A stretch of 48,981 bases of DNA, taken from NCBI GenBank assembly GCA_902761275.1, contig CACWJS010000002.1, forward strand, positions 1 to 48,981, written 5' to 3'. Position 1 is the first letter of the stretch, and each line of letters begins with the position of its first letter. A program made the translations under genes and the position numbers. The notes beneath the pieces were generated by a model that worked only from the letters and a program-made list of their open reading frames with translations, made no database searches and was not told where the DNA came from. This stretch comes from an uncultured bacterium (GTDB lineage: Bacteria; Verrucomicrobiota; Kiritimatiellia; RFP12; UBA1067). Of the stretch, positions 1 to 8,784 are shown piece by piece.

Positions 1-2002
1 CCGGCATCCGAGGATCAGCAGTCCAATCGCCGTCAGCAGGCGGCATAGTTGCCCAAGGCCCTATCTTTGCGGCCGCCTCGGTCGGCGTCGAAGAAGCGCC
101 TTGCTCGGCAAAGCCCGAGAAGTTCAAGAGCGGCGCATCGAGGTATATCTTTCCGACGCACTCCGGGAACGTTGCGGCATAGCGCGTCGAGAAGAAACCG
201 CCCCAGCTCATTCCGACGAGGTTTGCCTTCGGCGCGAAGCCAAGTTCCTCGACGAGAAACTTCTGAAACGCACGACTTACGCGAAGCCCTTCTTCGTCCA
301 TTCTATGCTGAAATGTGTCAATTGTTACGTGATGCCAACCTTTTGCAAGAAGGTCAAGAACGCCAGTCCTGTCGACAAAGGCATCCGCCCACTGCATCGT
401 CCACGTCCAGGGAAGTCCGGCGGCGGGCTCACACGACGGCGACACTACCCAGGCCTCATGCCCCTCGAAGTCGAATACAGTCCTCTTGTACCCATACCAA
501 GTATCGTTGCGAAGCACCTTCCTCGTGGTGGCGATCTTTTTGGCAACCGCGCTTTCCGTAGCTCCTTGCTTCCCGGCCGTCATCCACTTCGCCGTGTCAG
601 TCTCACCGGATTCGGTCGTGGAGGAAAGGACGGCCTTTAGGAAGTCGGGCTGAACATAGTAGAACTTCATCGGCAATGCCTTTGCGCCTTTGCCGTAGAC
701 TTCAAGTCGCAGACTTTCTGCGCGACAAGGCCTCTCAAAAGTGCGGATACGCTTTATGCCGATCGTCTTCCCGCTCGCGAGCTTTTCTTCGCCGCCGAAG
801 AGCTGCCATCCTTCGCATGCCTCCCCGTGCGCAACGACGTCTTCGCTCATGACGACAACGTTACAGAGCCCGTTCTTGACTGGGTTCGCGAAAAACGCCG
901 CCTTTAGCTTGCCAAAGTCAGCGAGCGCCTTTACGTCCTCATCGTCAAGAAGACCGTCTTTGTTCGGCGCAATGCCGAGATTCATCGTGCCGCCGTTGCC
1001 AACAGTGTTCAAGTATCGCTTCAGCAAATACATCCCGCTCTTCGTCTTCCCCTTCTCCTTCGCATGGTAGAACCATCCGGGGCGCATTGGAAAGTCACAC
1101 TCGCAGACGCGGAAGAAACTCTTCGTCTTGTTGTTCTTTGAAAACTGCATTCCCGTGTTGATGTGCGTCTTGTAGTCGGGGTTGCCGTACTTGCCGTCAG
1201 CATACCCTCCGACAGAGCATATTGTCGCACTGGAATTCGGGTCTAACTCACCCTTTTCGTTTCCTGGCCAGCGGAAGTCCGATTCGTCCGACTCGCCTGC
1301 GAAGATGCAGACTTTCGGCTGGAGCTCGCGCACGAACTTGAATACCTCTGGGAAGCGGTAGTATCCGCCGCCAATCCTGCGGCGCTCCTTCGCACCGCCG
1401 TACCAGCCGTCGCCGCCATTCGCGCCGTCGAACCACATTTCGAAGATCTCGCCGTAGTCGCCGGAGAGAAGCTCCTTGATCTGAGCATGGTAGATGTCGA
1501 CGTATTTTTCAGTGGCGTAGTGTGCGCTGTTGCGGTCCCAGGGCGAGACATAGACGCCGAACTTAAGCCCCGCCTTGCGGCAGGCCCTCTCCATCTCCTT
1601 CACATAATCCCTGCCCTGACCCCTGACCCCTGACTCCTGACTCCTCCAAAACGGAGTTTTGGTAATATTATGCTCCGTCGTCTTCGTCGGCCAGAGGCAA
1701 AAACCGTCATGGTGCTTTGCGACGACAATGAGTCCGCAGAGCCCGCCCGCCTTGCACGCGCCTACAATTTGGTTGGCGTCGAACTGTGCGGGGTTCAGAA
1801 GCGCAGGGTCCTCATCGCCAAAGCCCCACTCGCGGTCAGTATAGGTGTTGAGACCCCAGTGGACAATGCCGTATATCTCGCAGTCGCCAGCGGCAATGCG
1901 CGAGGCAAGGGCAGGGCGTGGTTTCGGAGGCATTCCAGCGGCAGTTGCCACAGTCGTTAGAACCGCCGCTGCAACTATCCCAAGCATCTTTTGCATTGTC
2001 AT
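1..2002 (-). CDS. GH29 alpha-L-fucosidase fused to an alpha/beta-hydrolase (partial, 3' end outside window)
   Basis: An open frame of 667 codons runs off the left edge. After a signal peptide (about residues 1-22) comes a GH29-type TIM barrel: HWG at 48-50, KHHDGF at 96-101 and the probable nucleophile Asp192 in MWFDGANGG. From about residue 500 an alpha/beta-hydrolase fold begins, with a nucleophile elbow GMSWGG (Ser599) and a following YLDAPLL strand; its acid and histidine lie beyond the window. GH29 enzymes release alpha-L-fucose; a fused serine hydrolase could remove acyl groups, which is inference. Start chosen at 2002 because GGAA lies about 9 nt upstream; ATG at 1996 is the alternative. 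Oddly, residues about 121-130 (SQESGVRGQG) are encoded by a heptamer array at 1615-1642. It follows the GH29 gene at 2114-3310 after a 111-bp gap. Confidence 0.82.
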   Translation of the reverse strand, partial: MTMQKMLGIVAAAVLTTVATAAGMPPKPRPALASRIAAGDCEIYGIVHWGLNTYTDREWGFGDEDPALLNPAQFDANQIVGACKAGGLCGLIVVAKHHDGFCLWPTKTTEHNITKTPFWRSQESGVRGQGRDYVKEMERACRKAGLKFGVYVSPWDRNSAHYATEKYVDIYHAQIKELLSGDYGEIFEMWFDGANGGDGWYGGAKERRRIGGGYYRFPEVFKFVRELQPKVCIFAGESDESDFRWPGNEKGELDPNSSATICSVGGYADGKYGNPDYKTHINTGMQFSKNNKTKSFFRVCECDFPMRPGWFYHAKEKGKTKSGMYLLKRYLNTVGNGGTMNLGIAPNKDGLLDDEDVKALADFGKLKAAFFANPVKNGLCNVVVMSEDVVAHGEACEGWQLFGGEEKLASGKTIGIKRIRTFERPCRAESLRLEVYGKGAKALPMKFYYVQPDFLKAVLSSTTESGETDTAKWMTAGKQGATESAVAKKIATTRKVLRNDTWYGYKRTVFDFEGHEAWVVSPSCEPAAGLPWTWTMQWADAFVDRTGVLDLLAKGWHHVTIDTFQHRMDEEGLRVSRAFQKFLVEELGFAPKANLVGMSWGGFFSTRYAATFPECVGKIYLDAPLLNFSGFAEQGASSTPTEAAAKIGPWATMPPADGDWTADPRMP
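1615..1642. repeat. Heptamer tandem array inside the GH29 coding sequence
   Basis: Four consecutive 7-bp units read CCTGACC, CCTGACC, CCTGACT, CCTGACT on the plus strand. They are translated in frame on the minus strand as part of SQESGVRGQG, between the TPFW and DYVKEM segments of the fucosidase barrel, where GH29 relatives normally have a short loop. Four 7-bp units make 28 bp, not a multiple of three, so flanking bases must have compensated to keep the frame open. Confidence 0.8.
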
Positions 2003-2026
2003 AACATTCGTTCCACAACGTTTAAT

Positions 2027-2099
2027 AGTTGGAGTTTTGAGTTGGAGTTGGAGAATGGTGTTGTTCATCATTTCTCCAACTCGAACTTTTCACTCCAAC
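2027..2099. repeat. Copy 1 of the 27-bp CTCCAA-unit repeat, with an inverted partner (hairpin)
   Basis: Positions 2027-2053 are the reverse complement of the 27-bp repeat also found at 8534, 16142 and 35828. A related inverted arm follows at 2074-2099; 2028-2053 against 2074-2099 pair at 21 of 26 positions around a 20-nt loop. It sits 14 bp after the stop codon of the GH29 gene and 25 bp before the next start codon. It could act as a terminator or mRNA-end hairpin, but no T-run follows, so factor-independent termination is not supported. Confidence 0.75.
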
Positions 2100-2113
2100 C
2101 CATCCTACTCCTG

Positions 2114-3310
2114 TCAAAAAGAAGTCTTCACCGTCGGAAAGCCCTTCGCGTCTTTCGGAATCGTGATGACGTAGACGACGTCGCCCTTCTTCGTCTTTGC
2201 AGTTTCGCTCCCGTCTGCATTCTTGACGAGGCCAACGCCGCGCGTTCCGTAGATTGCCTCTCCATTCGCGCGCATCCACTTGCCGACCTCTGCCATCACT
2301 TTGACAGCTTGCGCCGGAAGACGTCCCGAGCCGTCGGGTCCGATGTTCATAAGGAGGTTCGAGTCCTTTCCAGCGCAGCGGCAGATCATTGCGCATACTT
2401 CTTCTGGAGTGCGGAACTTGCGCTCGTTGATCTTATAGCCCCAGACACCGTGCTGGATGACATCGCACTGCTCGATGGGACGGTCATGGGCGATAGGCTG
2501 GTCCTTCGAAAAACCGCCGTCGGAGTTGTCGCCTGGAAGATCGCGCTCGAACAGCTGGATGTCTTCTTTAGGGCGGATCGGCTGGTGGTTGTTGTTGGCG
2601 ACAAGCGTCTTCTTCGAATGGATGAAGTCGTAAATCGTGTCGAAGTCCCAGTCGAGCGTAGATTTCAAAACGTCGCCTTCCTTGTGCTTCGGATGCTCCC
2701 ACTCGCCGTCAAACCAGATGTTGCCGGGATGGTAGTTGTCGATGAGCTCGCCGATCTGCGCGATCATGAACTTCTTGTACGACTCATAGTCGCCCTTTTG
2801 CGCGCCAAGGCACTTGACTGCCGCATTGCCTGCAGGATAGTCCTTGCGGTGCCAGTCCATGAGAGAGTAGTAGAAGTTGAGCTGGAGCCCCGCCTCGTCG
2901 CAGGCCTTCGCGAGCTCCCCGAGGATGTCGCGCTTGAAGGGCGTGTTCGCGATATTGTAGCCGTCGTCGACCTTGGTCGGCCAGAGCGAGAACCCGTCGT
3001 GGTGGCGCGAAGTTATGGTGACGTACTTAGCTCCTGCGTCCTTGAATACGCGCACCCACTCCTTCGCGTCGAACTTCGACGGGCAGAAGCCGTCCATCAT
3101 GCGACCGTAAGTCTCTGTATCGATCGCAATGTTGTGCTGGTACCATTCGCCCTGGGCGTAGTTGGCGTAAATGCCCCAGTGGATGAATATGCCGAAGCGC
3201 TGCGCGGCAAACTTGTCGCGGGCCTCGAGATTCCATTTCTCAGGCGCGTAGTCGGCGCGAAGGAGAAAAGCTGCAGTAAGCGCCGCAGTGAAAGCGATAG
3301 TCGTCTTCAT
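2114..3310 (-). CDS. Exported GH29 alpha-L-fucosidase
   Basis: This 398-residue enzyme is predicted to hydrolyse alpha-L-fucosides outside the cytoplasm. A short signal peptide (MKTTIAFTAALTAAFLLRA) is followed by a GH29 barrel with FGIFIHWG (39-46), SRHHDGFSLW (101-110) and the nucleophile motif NIWFDGEWEH, in which Asp201 is the probable catalytic nucleophile. Late motifs NLLMNIGPDGSGRLP and a tail after GTRG are also family-typical. The C-terminal beta-sandwich of larger GH29 proteins is mostly absent. An AAGGAAAA Shine-Dalgarno lies upstream of the chosen ATG. It starts 24 bp after the kinase gene stop and may be read through from that operon; I saw no clear promoter in the gap. The neighbour downstream is a second, larger GH29. 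Confidence 0.93.
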   Translation of the reverse strand: MKTTIAFTAALTAAFLLRADYAPEKWNLEARDKFAAQRFGIFIHWGIYANYAQGEWYQHNIAIDTETYGRMMDGFCPSKFDAKEWVRVFKDAGAKYVTITSRHHDGFSLWPTKVDDGYNIANTPFKRDILGELAKACDEAGLQLNFYYSLMDWHRKDYPAGNAAVKCLGAQKGDYESYKKFMIAQIGELIDNYHPGNIWFDGEWEHPKHKEGDVLKSTLDWDFDTIYDFIHSKKTLVANNNHQPIRPKEDIQLFERDLPGDNSDGGFSKDQPIAHDRPIEQCDVIQHGVWGYKINERKFRTPEEVCAMICRCAGKDSNLLMNIGPDGSGRLPAQAVKVMAEVGKWMRANGEAIYGTRGVGLVKNADGSETAKTKKGDVVYVITIPKDAKGFPTVKTSF

Positions 3311-3334
3311 CGAGACATTTTCCTTTTTTGGATG

Positions 3335-6109
3335 TTATTCTTCTGGCACCGCGTCAAACTCCATGTCAGGGAATATTTCCTTGGCGCGGTTCAGGTAGTC
3401 GGGAAGTTCCTTCACGGCGGTCTTGGCAATCTGCTCGGCTCGTCCTGGTGCGGTTGGATCGTCGCCGCAGATTATCTGCATCGTGAGCGCCGCACCCATC
3501 ATGGCATCGGCCCACGGCTGCAGGCTCAATCGCTTGCCGTCTTTCAGCTTGCAGACGTTCTTGCCCTTCTCTATGAATCTTACGATGAGCTCGTTGAGGT
3601 TGCCGTGGTACTGTTGGTAGAACTTAACCCACGTCATTTTCACCTGGGTCTTGCCGTCAGGCTTTATCAAGTTGATTTCCTTCTCGGAGATGTTCGCGAT
3701 AGTGAACCGCGCAAGCTTGGACTTGCCGAACTTGTAGTCCTTGCAATTGGCGATGAACACCTCCTGGACTGTCGACATCATCTTCACCTTCTGTATGAAG
3801 ATGTCGGCGTACACCTGGCTTTCGGAATACTTGAACTCGTCCTTGACCATCGTCAGCTGGCGTGTCGCTCCCTTCCAGTCAAGCTGCCTGAAGACGCCGG
3901 TCGACACAAGGGACTCGAACTTCTCCTTGATCTTCTCGTTGTCCTTCGCGATGGTCTCCTGCTTCTCCTTCTCTAGTCGTTTTTTGAGCTCTTCTTCCTC
4001 TATGCGTTTACGTATCTTCTCAATCTGACGTTCCATTTCCTTCGTGGCCATAAGCGTCCGGTCTGCCGTCTGCTTTACCGTGTTGGCGCCCTTTGACTTG
4101 ATGAAGGCGGCGCCTTTCTGTATTGCGGTGACGTCGTCGGACGCCTTTATCTGGTCGAATTCGTCTTTTGCCGACTGGCTGAAAGACGCCAGTTGCTGCA
4201 TCGCCGACTCGTCTTCGCCCTCGGCCTTAAATTCGTCTATCTTTGCGACAAGCTCGTTGATCTTGCAGCGAATGCGGATTGACGCGGCTTGGCAACTGTA
4301 GGCGCGCTCCCATATTGTACCCATGTCGCGCTTTGCTGCAGCCAATATCTCCCTCAACTGAACCTCGAAAGCAGCCTTGACGCCTTCAATTGTATTAAGG
4401 TCCGTGGATACAGGCGCAGCTGGCGCCACCTCGGCTGCCGCGGGCGCGGCAGCGGTCTCATCGGCGTCCTTTTGCGCCTCGGCAGTCTGCGCCATTTTCT
4501 CCTTCTGCTCCTTTTCCCACGCCTCTTTTGCCTTCACGTACGCCTCGTGCTCGGGAGACGCTGGATCTGCCTCGTCTTCGGTTGGCGGGCGGAATTTAGG
4601 AATGTTTGCAACGGGACCCGAGACTGCGGCAACTTGATTCGACGCCGCACCTGCCGTTGCCTCTGCGGCCGGAGCCGCAGCAGCTGCAAGTGCGTTCGTG
4701 TCGCCGCCCTCTGCCGCTTTCTCGACTACGTTCGTCAAGGCGAACGCGGCAAGAAGCTCGGCGGTCGGGCCCGGCTTGAGCCCTATGAGAAGCGAGGCGT
4801 CGAACTTGCCGGAAAGCTGCTGCATAAGCTTGTCGGTCGGATCCTGGCATGTCTTGATGGCTTTTGCCGCAAGGTCGTCGCATTGGTCCGCAAACTGGAG
4901 CGCGTTCCTGCGTACATCGGCAATCGCCTCGTTCGCCTTGTGAATATTGGTGGCAATCTGCTCCTGCTTTGCCCTCTCCCTCGAGTTCTTGTCTGCGATG
5001 ACATACCACACGAGCAGGCCTGCGACAAGTCCGATGGCGGCAATGGTGATGCCGATTACGGCAAACACCTTGCCGGCGACACCACCTTCCTCCGGTTCAG
5101 GCGGGGGGGTGGGGTTAGGACGGCTTTCCTGCTGCTCTCCTCCGTCGCTAACACTGCTTTCTCCGCTCGCACCTGGTGTCTTTACTTTGAAGCGCTTGCG
5201 GCCCTTCATCATGATCTTGCGTCCACCGGTAGATGTGGCGGCTTTGGCTTTCTCGGCCGGTTCCGATGCGGTAAGGCCAGTCGCCATCACGCGCCCGTAT
5301 TCCTGGAGCAGCGCCTCAAAGGAAGGGAATCGGTCAGCAGGATTAAGGGCGAGCATCTTGAGAACAAGTGCATCGATCTGTGGCGATATGTCGGACCTTA
5401 TCTTGCTCGGCGGCACAGGCGGCCCCTCGAAACGCTTCTTTACGACGGCTGACGCATCGTCGCCCTCGAAAGGCGCGACGCCTGTAAGCGCATGATAGAT
5501 CGTGCCGCCGAGGGAGTACATGTCGGCCCTGTAGTCTACCGGCTCCTTCTTGACCTTTTCCGGAGCTATGTAATAGGGCGTTCCCCAGATTTCGTTCGTG
5601 TCCTTCTGCATTGCCGCGAGACCGAAGTCGACGAGCTTCGCGTTGCCGTTCGCGTCAAGGAGAACGTTCTCCGGCTTTACGTCGCCGTGCACAAGTCCCT
5701 GGTCGGCAGCGCAGCGCAAGGCCTGCGCCACCTGCTCGCATATCTTCATCACGCGAGGAATGTCGATCGACGCGCCCGCGTTCTTCATAAGCTGGTCGAG
5801 AGAGCCGCCAGCGACGAGTTCCATCGCGATGTACGGCATGCCGTCGGCGATGCCGTAGCTGTAGATCTGCGCGATGTTCGGGTGGATGAGACGTGCCGCG
5901 GCCTGGGCCTCGCGTTTGAACTTCTCTACGAACTCGGCGTCTGCGCCGTATTCCTTGAGCATCACCTTGACGGCAACCGGGCGGTCGAGCATCTTGTCGC
6001 GCCCCATGTAGACGCCGCCCATGCCGCCGCGTCCCATCTCGCGCTCGAGGAGAAAGTTTCCTGTCTCGCCGAAGACGCCAGGCGTTGGAATAAGCTGTTC
6101 TTCGCTCAT
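3335..6109 (-). CDS. Membrane-anchored Ser/Thr protein kinase (PknB/Hanks type) with a long C-terminal coiled-coil region
   Basis: The 924-residue protein has an N-terminal kinase domain (about 15-275): glycine loop GRGGMGGV (26-33), AVKVM with Lys48, HGDVKPEN (141-148), DFG (161-163) and the TPYYIAPE activation segment. The catalytic loop has HGD instead of HRD, so the usual arginine is missing. A basic stretch near 298-310 and a Pro/Glu-rich linker lead to one membrane helix (about 348-372). Beyond it are Ala/Glu-rich segments, coiled coil (EEEELKKRLEKEKQE) and an unrecognised C-terminal domain. Family knowledge suggests phosphorylation of cytoplasmic targets in response to an extracytoplasmic signal. 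Start 6109 was chosen over longer frames because its ATG overlaps the signal peptidase stop as ATGA, implying translational coupling. Confidence 0.92.
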   Translation of the reverse strand: MSEEQLIPTPGVFGETGNFLLEREMGRGGMGGVYMGRDKMLDRPVAVKVMLKEYGADAEFVEKFKREAQAAARLIHPNIAQIYSYGIADGMPYIAMELVAGGSLDQLMKNAGASIDIPRVMKICEQVAQALRCAADQGLVHGDVKPENVLLDANGNAKLVDFGLAAMQKDTNEIWGTPYYIAPEKVKKEPVDYRADMYSLGGTIYHALTGVAPFEGDDASAVVKKRFEGPPVPPSKIRSDISPQIDALVLKMLALNPADRFPSFEALLQEYGRVMATGLTASEPAEKAKAATSTGGRKIMMKGRKRFKVKTPGASGESSVSDGGEQQESRPNPTPPPEPEEGGVAGKVFAVIGITIAAIGLVAGLLVWYVIADKNSRERAKQEQIATNIHKANEAIADVRRNALQFADQCDDLAAKAIKTCQDPTDKLMQQLSGKFDASLLIGLKPGPTAELLAAFALTNVVEKAAEGGDTNALAAAAAPAAEATAGAASNQVAAVSGPVANIPKFRPPTEDEADPASPEHEAYVKAKEAWEKEQKEKMAQTAEAQKDADETAAAPAAAEVAPAAPVSTDLNTIEGVKAAFEVQLREILAAAKRDMGTIWERAYSCQAASIRIRCKINELVAKIDEFKAEGEDESAMQQLASFSQSAKDEFDQIKASDDVTAIQKGAAFIKSKGANTVKQTADRTLMATKEMERQIEKIRKRIEEEELKKRLEKEKQETIAKDNEKIKEKFESLVSTGVFRQLDWKGATRQLTMVKDEFKYSESQVYADIFIQKVKMMSTVQEVFIANCKDYKFGKSKLARFTIANISEKEINLIKPDGKTQVKMTWVKFYQQYHGNLNELIVRFIEKGKNVCKLKDGKRLSLQPWADAMMGAALTMQIICGDDPTAPGRAEQIAKTAVKELPDYLNRAKEIFPDMEFDAVPEE

Positions 6110-6954
6110 CGTATGATCCTCCATCCGTTGAATGGCCAGAAAACAACACTGCCGACGCCCCGCAGTTTTGAACCTGGAACGGGCCCCCAATAGCGGCTGT
6201 CGTAGCTGTTGTTGAAATTGTCTCCGCAGGCGAAGTATTCGTCCTCGCCCATAGTCACCTCGGTTGGCCCTCCTGCGACTGGATGCTCAAGAACATACGT
6301 CTCGCCTGGAGTCGCCTTCATGCGCTTGATGTAGTGTGTTTCCTGCTGAATCAGGTAACGTTTGCCGTCGATGCCTACGTAGGGGCCATTCGCCGACGGT
6401 GCTATGCCTGTCGTCGAGAATATCATCACGTCGCCGTTGCGGGGTTTCCTGAAATTCCATATCCATCGGTTCACGAAGATAAAGTCGCCGGTAACGATCG
6501 CGCCCTTCCAAAGAGTCTCGCCAGCGCGGAAATGCCTGCCCGCTATCGAGCGACACGCATCTGTCGGCAGCTTAAACGTCTTTGTGCTTGTGCCGACTCG
6601 AATGTTCGAGAACCCATCATTGCGAGGCGTCACATGTGCCATGCCAGACGTCGGCGCCTTGTAGTCTACGACACGTTCGCCGGTCCAAAGCCACTTCAAT
6701 ATAGAGAGAGGGAATGTGTCCCACGTCTTCTGCTCGACGTTCTCGACAGTATGGTAGCCCCAGAGCGTCTCCTGCATCGAACCGGTCGGGATATTGAACG
6801 GTTCGTAGAAGTAGGCGCGAAACGCCATTGCGACGGAGATCGCGACGACGAGCGTGTCGAGCCACTCTCGGCCGTAGTCCTGCCAGGTCTTGGCGTGCCT
6901 TTCTGACGCCGTCGGCCCGTCCGGAACCTTGAATCCCTCTGTAATTTCGCTCAT
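6106..6954 (-). CDS. lepB: Signal peptidase I
   Basis: This 282-residue inner-membrane serine protease (S26 family) cleaves signal peptides from exported proteins. One N-terminal membrane segment (about 33-50) precedes the catalytic serine in IPTGSMQ (Ser59); the general-base lysine is Lys210 in THYIKRMKATPGE; the conserved GDNFNNSYDSRYWGPVP box follows near 240. About 140 residues separate the serine and lysine boxes, longer than in compact family members, and contain an unassigned insert. It is the middle gene of a guaB-lepB-kinase operon with ATGA overlaps at both ends. With so many exported enzymes around it, a processing role is plausible, but this is probably the general enzyme of the cell. 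Confidence 0.95.
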   Translation of the reverse strand: MSEITEGFKVPDGPTASERHAKTWQDYGREWLDTLVVAISVAMAFRAYFYEPFNIPTGSMQETLWGYHTVENVEQKTWDTFPLSILKWLWTGERVVDYKAPTSGMAHVTPRNDGFSNIRVGTSTKTFKLPTDACRSIAGRHFRAGETLWKGAIVTGDFIFVNRWIWNFRKPRNGDVMIFSTTGIAPSANGPYVGIDGKRYLIQQETHYIKRMKATPGETYVLEHPVAGGPTEVTMGEDEYFACGDNFNNSYDSRYWGPVPGSKLRGVGSVVFWPFNGWRIIR

Positions 6955-8447
6955 GTCCTGTAGTTAGGAGCTTCCTTGGTGATCGTAATGTCGTGCGGCT
7001 TCGCCTCGCGCTGGCCTGCAGCCGTGACGCGGTAGAACTTGCCGCGCTCCTGGAGTTCCGCAATCGTCTTGGTGCCACAGTAGCCGAGCGACGCCTTGAG
7101 CCCGCCGCAGAACTGAGTCATGATCGACTTCACGCGGCCGGAGTAGGGAACCATTCCCTCGATGCCCTGCGGCACGAGATCGTCCTCGGACTCGTTGTCC
7201 TGGAAGTAGCGCGCACGCGAGCCCTTGCCATTCTTTAGCGCGGCCATAGAGCCCATACCGCGATAGACGACATACTGACGGCCGTTCGAGTAGATCTTCT
7301 CACCAGGACTCTCCTCGGTGCCTGCGAGTACGGAGCCAAGCATCACAGAGTCTGCGCCAGCGGCGAGTGCCTTGGGAACGTCGCCGGAAAGCTTGATGCC
7401 GCCATCGGCAATGACTGCAACTCCGCTGCCCCTAAGCGCCTTGGCCGCGCTATAGACGGCGGTGAGCTGCGGGATTCCGACGCCGCAGACGACGCGCGTC
7501 GTGCAAATCGAGCCAGGCCCTATGCCGACCTTGACTGCATGGGCGCCGCACTTCGCAAGCGCCTTAGCCGCCTCGCCCGTAGCGATGTTGCCGGCAATGA
7601 CGTCGATCTTCGGGAAGTGCTTGACGATGTACTTCGTCATCTCCATGATGCCCTTGGAGTGACCGTGCGCGGAATCGACGACAACGCAGTCGACGCCTGC
7701 GTCGGCGAGTTTCTCCATGCGCGTAAGATCGCCCTTCCCGCCTGAAACCGAAGCCGAGACCCTGAGGCGAAACTTGTCGTCGCAGTTGTAGGCCGCGTTC
7801 GGGTTCTCGATGATTCGCGCGACGTCAGTGAAACTGTAGAGCCCTACCACGCGACCTTCCTTGTCGACGAGAGGGAGCTTGCCGACCTTTGCCGCGCGCA
7901 TCAGGTCGTATGCCTTCTTGAGTGAAGTGCCGGGCTTAGAGGTAATCGGCGCGGGCTGCATTACGTCTTTGAGCTTCTTCGCCTCCATAGGAGCGAAGCG
8001 CATGTCGGACGAGGTGATCATGCCGACGAGGCGGTCGTCGGAGTCGAGCACGGGGAAACCGTTGAACTTGAGCCCCATGCGCTTCTTCTCAGAGCGGAGG
8101 AAGGAGATGTCGTCGTTCGCGTGGAAGCAGATGGGCTTGGCGATCATGCCATTGAGGTAGTTCTTAACCTTCGCGACTTCTTTCGCCTGGTCGTCTTCCT
8201 CAAGGTTCTTGTGTATCACGCCGATGCCGCCCGCGATCGCCATCGCAATCGCCATCGGCGCCTCTGTGACTGTGTCCATCGCCGCGGAGATGAACGGAAT
8301 CTTCATCGTTGTGCGGCTCGTGAGCTTCGTCTCAAGAGAAGCGTCGTCGGGAAGGAAATCGGCATATTGCGTGACAAGCGTCACGTCGTCGTAAGTAAGC
8401 CCCTCGTAGGGGAAAGTCTTCATGAAATCGTCAAGATACTTGTTCAT
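6951..8447 (-). CDS. guaB: Inosine-5'-monophosphate dehydrogenase
   Basis: This 498-residue cytoplasmic enzyme oxidises IMP to XMP with NAD+, the first committed step of GMP synthesis. All hallmarks are present: an N-terminal barrel segment ([22 protein letters not shown]), a tandem CBS insert (about 100-210), the catalytic loop GPGSICTTR with Cys315, the [11 protein letters not shown] phosphate-binding segment and the YRGMGSM flap. Start 8447 was chosen over an upstream frame start at 8468 because a strong GAGGTGA Shine-Dalgarno lies at 8450-8456. A near-consensus promoter sits about 40 bp upstream. The stop overlaps the lepB start (ATGA). It is a housekeeping gene within a region of glycan-degradation genes. 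Confidence 0.97.
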   Translation of the reverse strand: MNKYLDDFMKTFPYEGLTYDDVTLVTQYADFLPDDASLETKLTSRTTMKIPFISAAMDTVTEAPMAIAMAIAGGIGVIHKNLEEDDQAKEVAKVKNYLNGMIAKPICFHANDDISFLRSEKKRMGLKFNGFPVLDSDDRLVGMITSSDMRFAPMEAKKLKDVMQPAPITSKPGTSLKKAYDLMRAAKVGKLPLVDKEGRVVGLYSFTDVARIIENPNAAYNCDDKFRLRVSASVSGGKGDLTRMEKLADAGVDCVVVDSAHGHSKGIMEMTKYIVKHFPKIDVIAGNIATGEAAKALAKCGAHAVKVGIGPGSICTTRVVCGVGIPQLTAVYSAAKALRGSGVAVIADGGIKLSGDVPKALAAGADSVMLGSVLAGTEESPGEKIYSNGRQYVVYRGMGSMAALKNGKGSRARYFQDNESEDDLVPQGIEGMVPYSGRVKSIMTQFCGGLKASLGYCGTKTIAELQERGKFYRVTAAGQREAKPHDITITKEAPNYRT

Positions 8448-8485
8448 ATTCACCTCATGCGGGCGCACGTGTCCTTTTTAGGAAC

Positions 8486-8514
8486 ATTATACTATTTTCC
8501 GCGTGGCTTCGCAA
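8486..8514 (-). promoter_or_regulatory. Promoter of the guaB-lepB-kinase operon
   Basis: On the minus strand TTGCGA (8514-8509) is followed by a 17-bp spacer and TATAAT (8491-8486). Transcription should start near 8479, giving a leader of about 32 nt that holds the guaB ribosome-binding site. No copy of the 15-bp regulatory motif found at other promoters in this window is present. Confidence 0.75.
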
Positions 8515-8533
8515 TGGCGAATTAGGAGTCAGT

Positions 8534-8560
8534 AGTTGGAGTTCAGAGTTGGAGTTGGAG
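8534..8560 (-). repeat. Copy 2 of the 27-bp CTCCAA-unit repeat
   Basis: The minus strand reads the same 27-bp arrangement as the copies at 16142-16168 and 35828-35854 (units of 6, 6, 7 and 8 bp), differing at one base within the 7-bp unit. It lies between the duplicated palindrome and the guaB promoter. Confidence 0.8.
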
Positions 8561-8597
8561 GGGGTAGGGGGCGGGGGTTAGTAGTTGGAGTTGCAAA

Positions 8598-8780
8598 GCG
8601 AAGTTGGCGGTGGAGCGAAGGTCCGAGCGAGCGGATACGGCGTATTCGCCGAGGTTCCGCGAGGAGGAGCCTTCGGACGCCGCCAACAAGCGAAACTGGC
8701 GGTGGAGCGAAGGTCCGAGCGAGGGGATTCGGCGTATTCGCCGAGGGCTCCCCGAGGAGGAGCCTTCGGTCACCGCCTCG
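8598..8780. repeat. Two tandem copies of a ~92-bp imperfect palindrome
   Basis: Unit 1 begins at 8598 and unit 2 at 8690. They share long identical blocks (GGCGGTGGAGCGAAGGTCCG, GGCGTATTCGCCGAG, GAGGAGGAGCCTTCGG) and differ at scattered positions plus one 1-bp indel. Within each unit the left block GGCGG..CGAAGG is nearly complementary to the right block CCTTCGG..GCC, and a GGCGTATTCGCC palindrome lies near the centre, so each unit could form a hairpin. The array ends 5 bp from the stop codon of the gene at 8785. It resembles REP/BIME-type elements in layout, not in known sequence. Confidence 0.75.
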
Positions 8781-8784
8781 CTCA

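Larger units (their letters stand above)
8448..8784. other. Intergenic region between the GH109-like gene and guaB
   Basis: This 337-bp gene-free stretch contains the guaB promoter, the 27-bp repeat at 8534-8560, a further partial GTTGGAG copy near 8584-8592 and two tandem copies of a 92-bp imperfect palindrome at about 8598-8780. Frames crossing it on either strand are repetitive Arg/Ser-rich translations and I do not accept them as genes. Confidence 0.8.

Noticed and set aside
2028..2099. Hairpin as a factor-independent terminator
   Set aside because: The arms are AT/GC mixed with several mismatches and no T-run follows, so only a general RNA hairpin is supported.
1991..3976. 661-codon plus-strand open frame
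   Set aside because: It lies opposite the GH29 gene and the 3' part of the kinase gene. Its translation is Leu/Val/Arg/Asp-rich with no family motif, as expected from the antisense of high-GC minus-strand genes.
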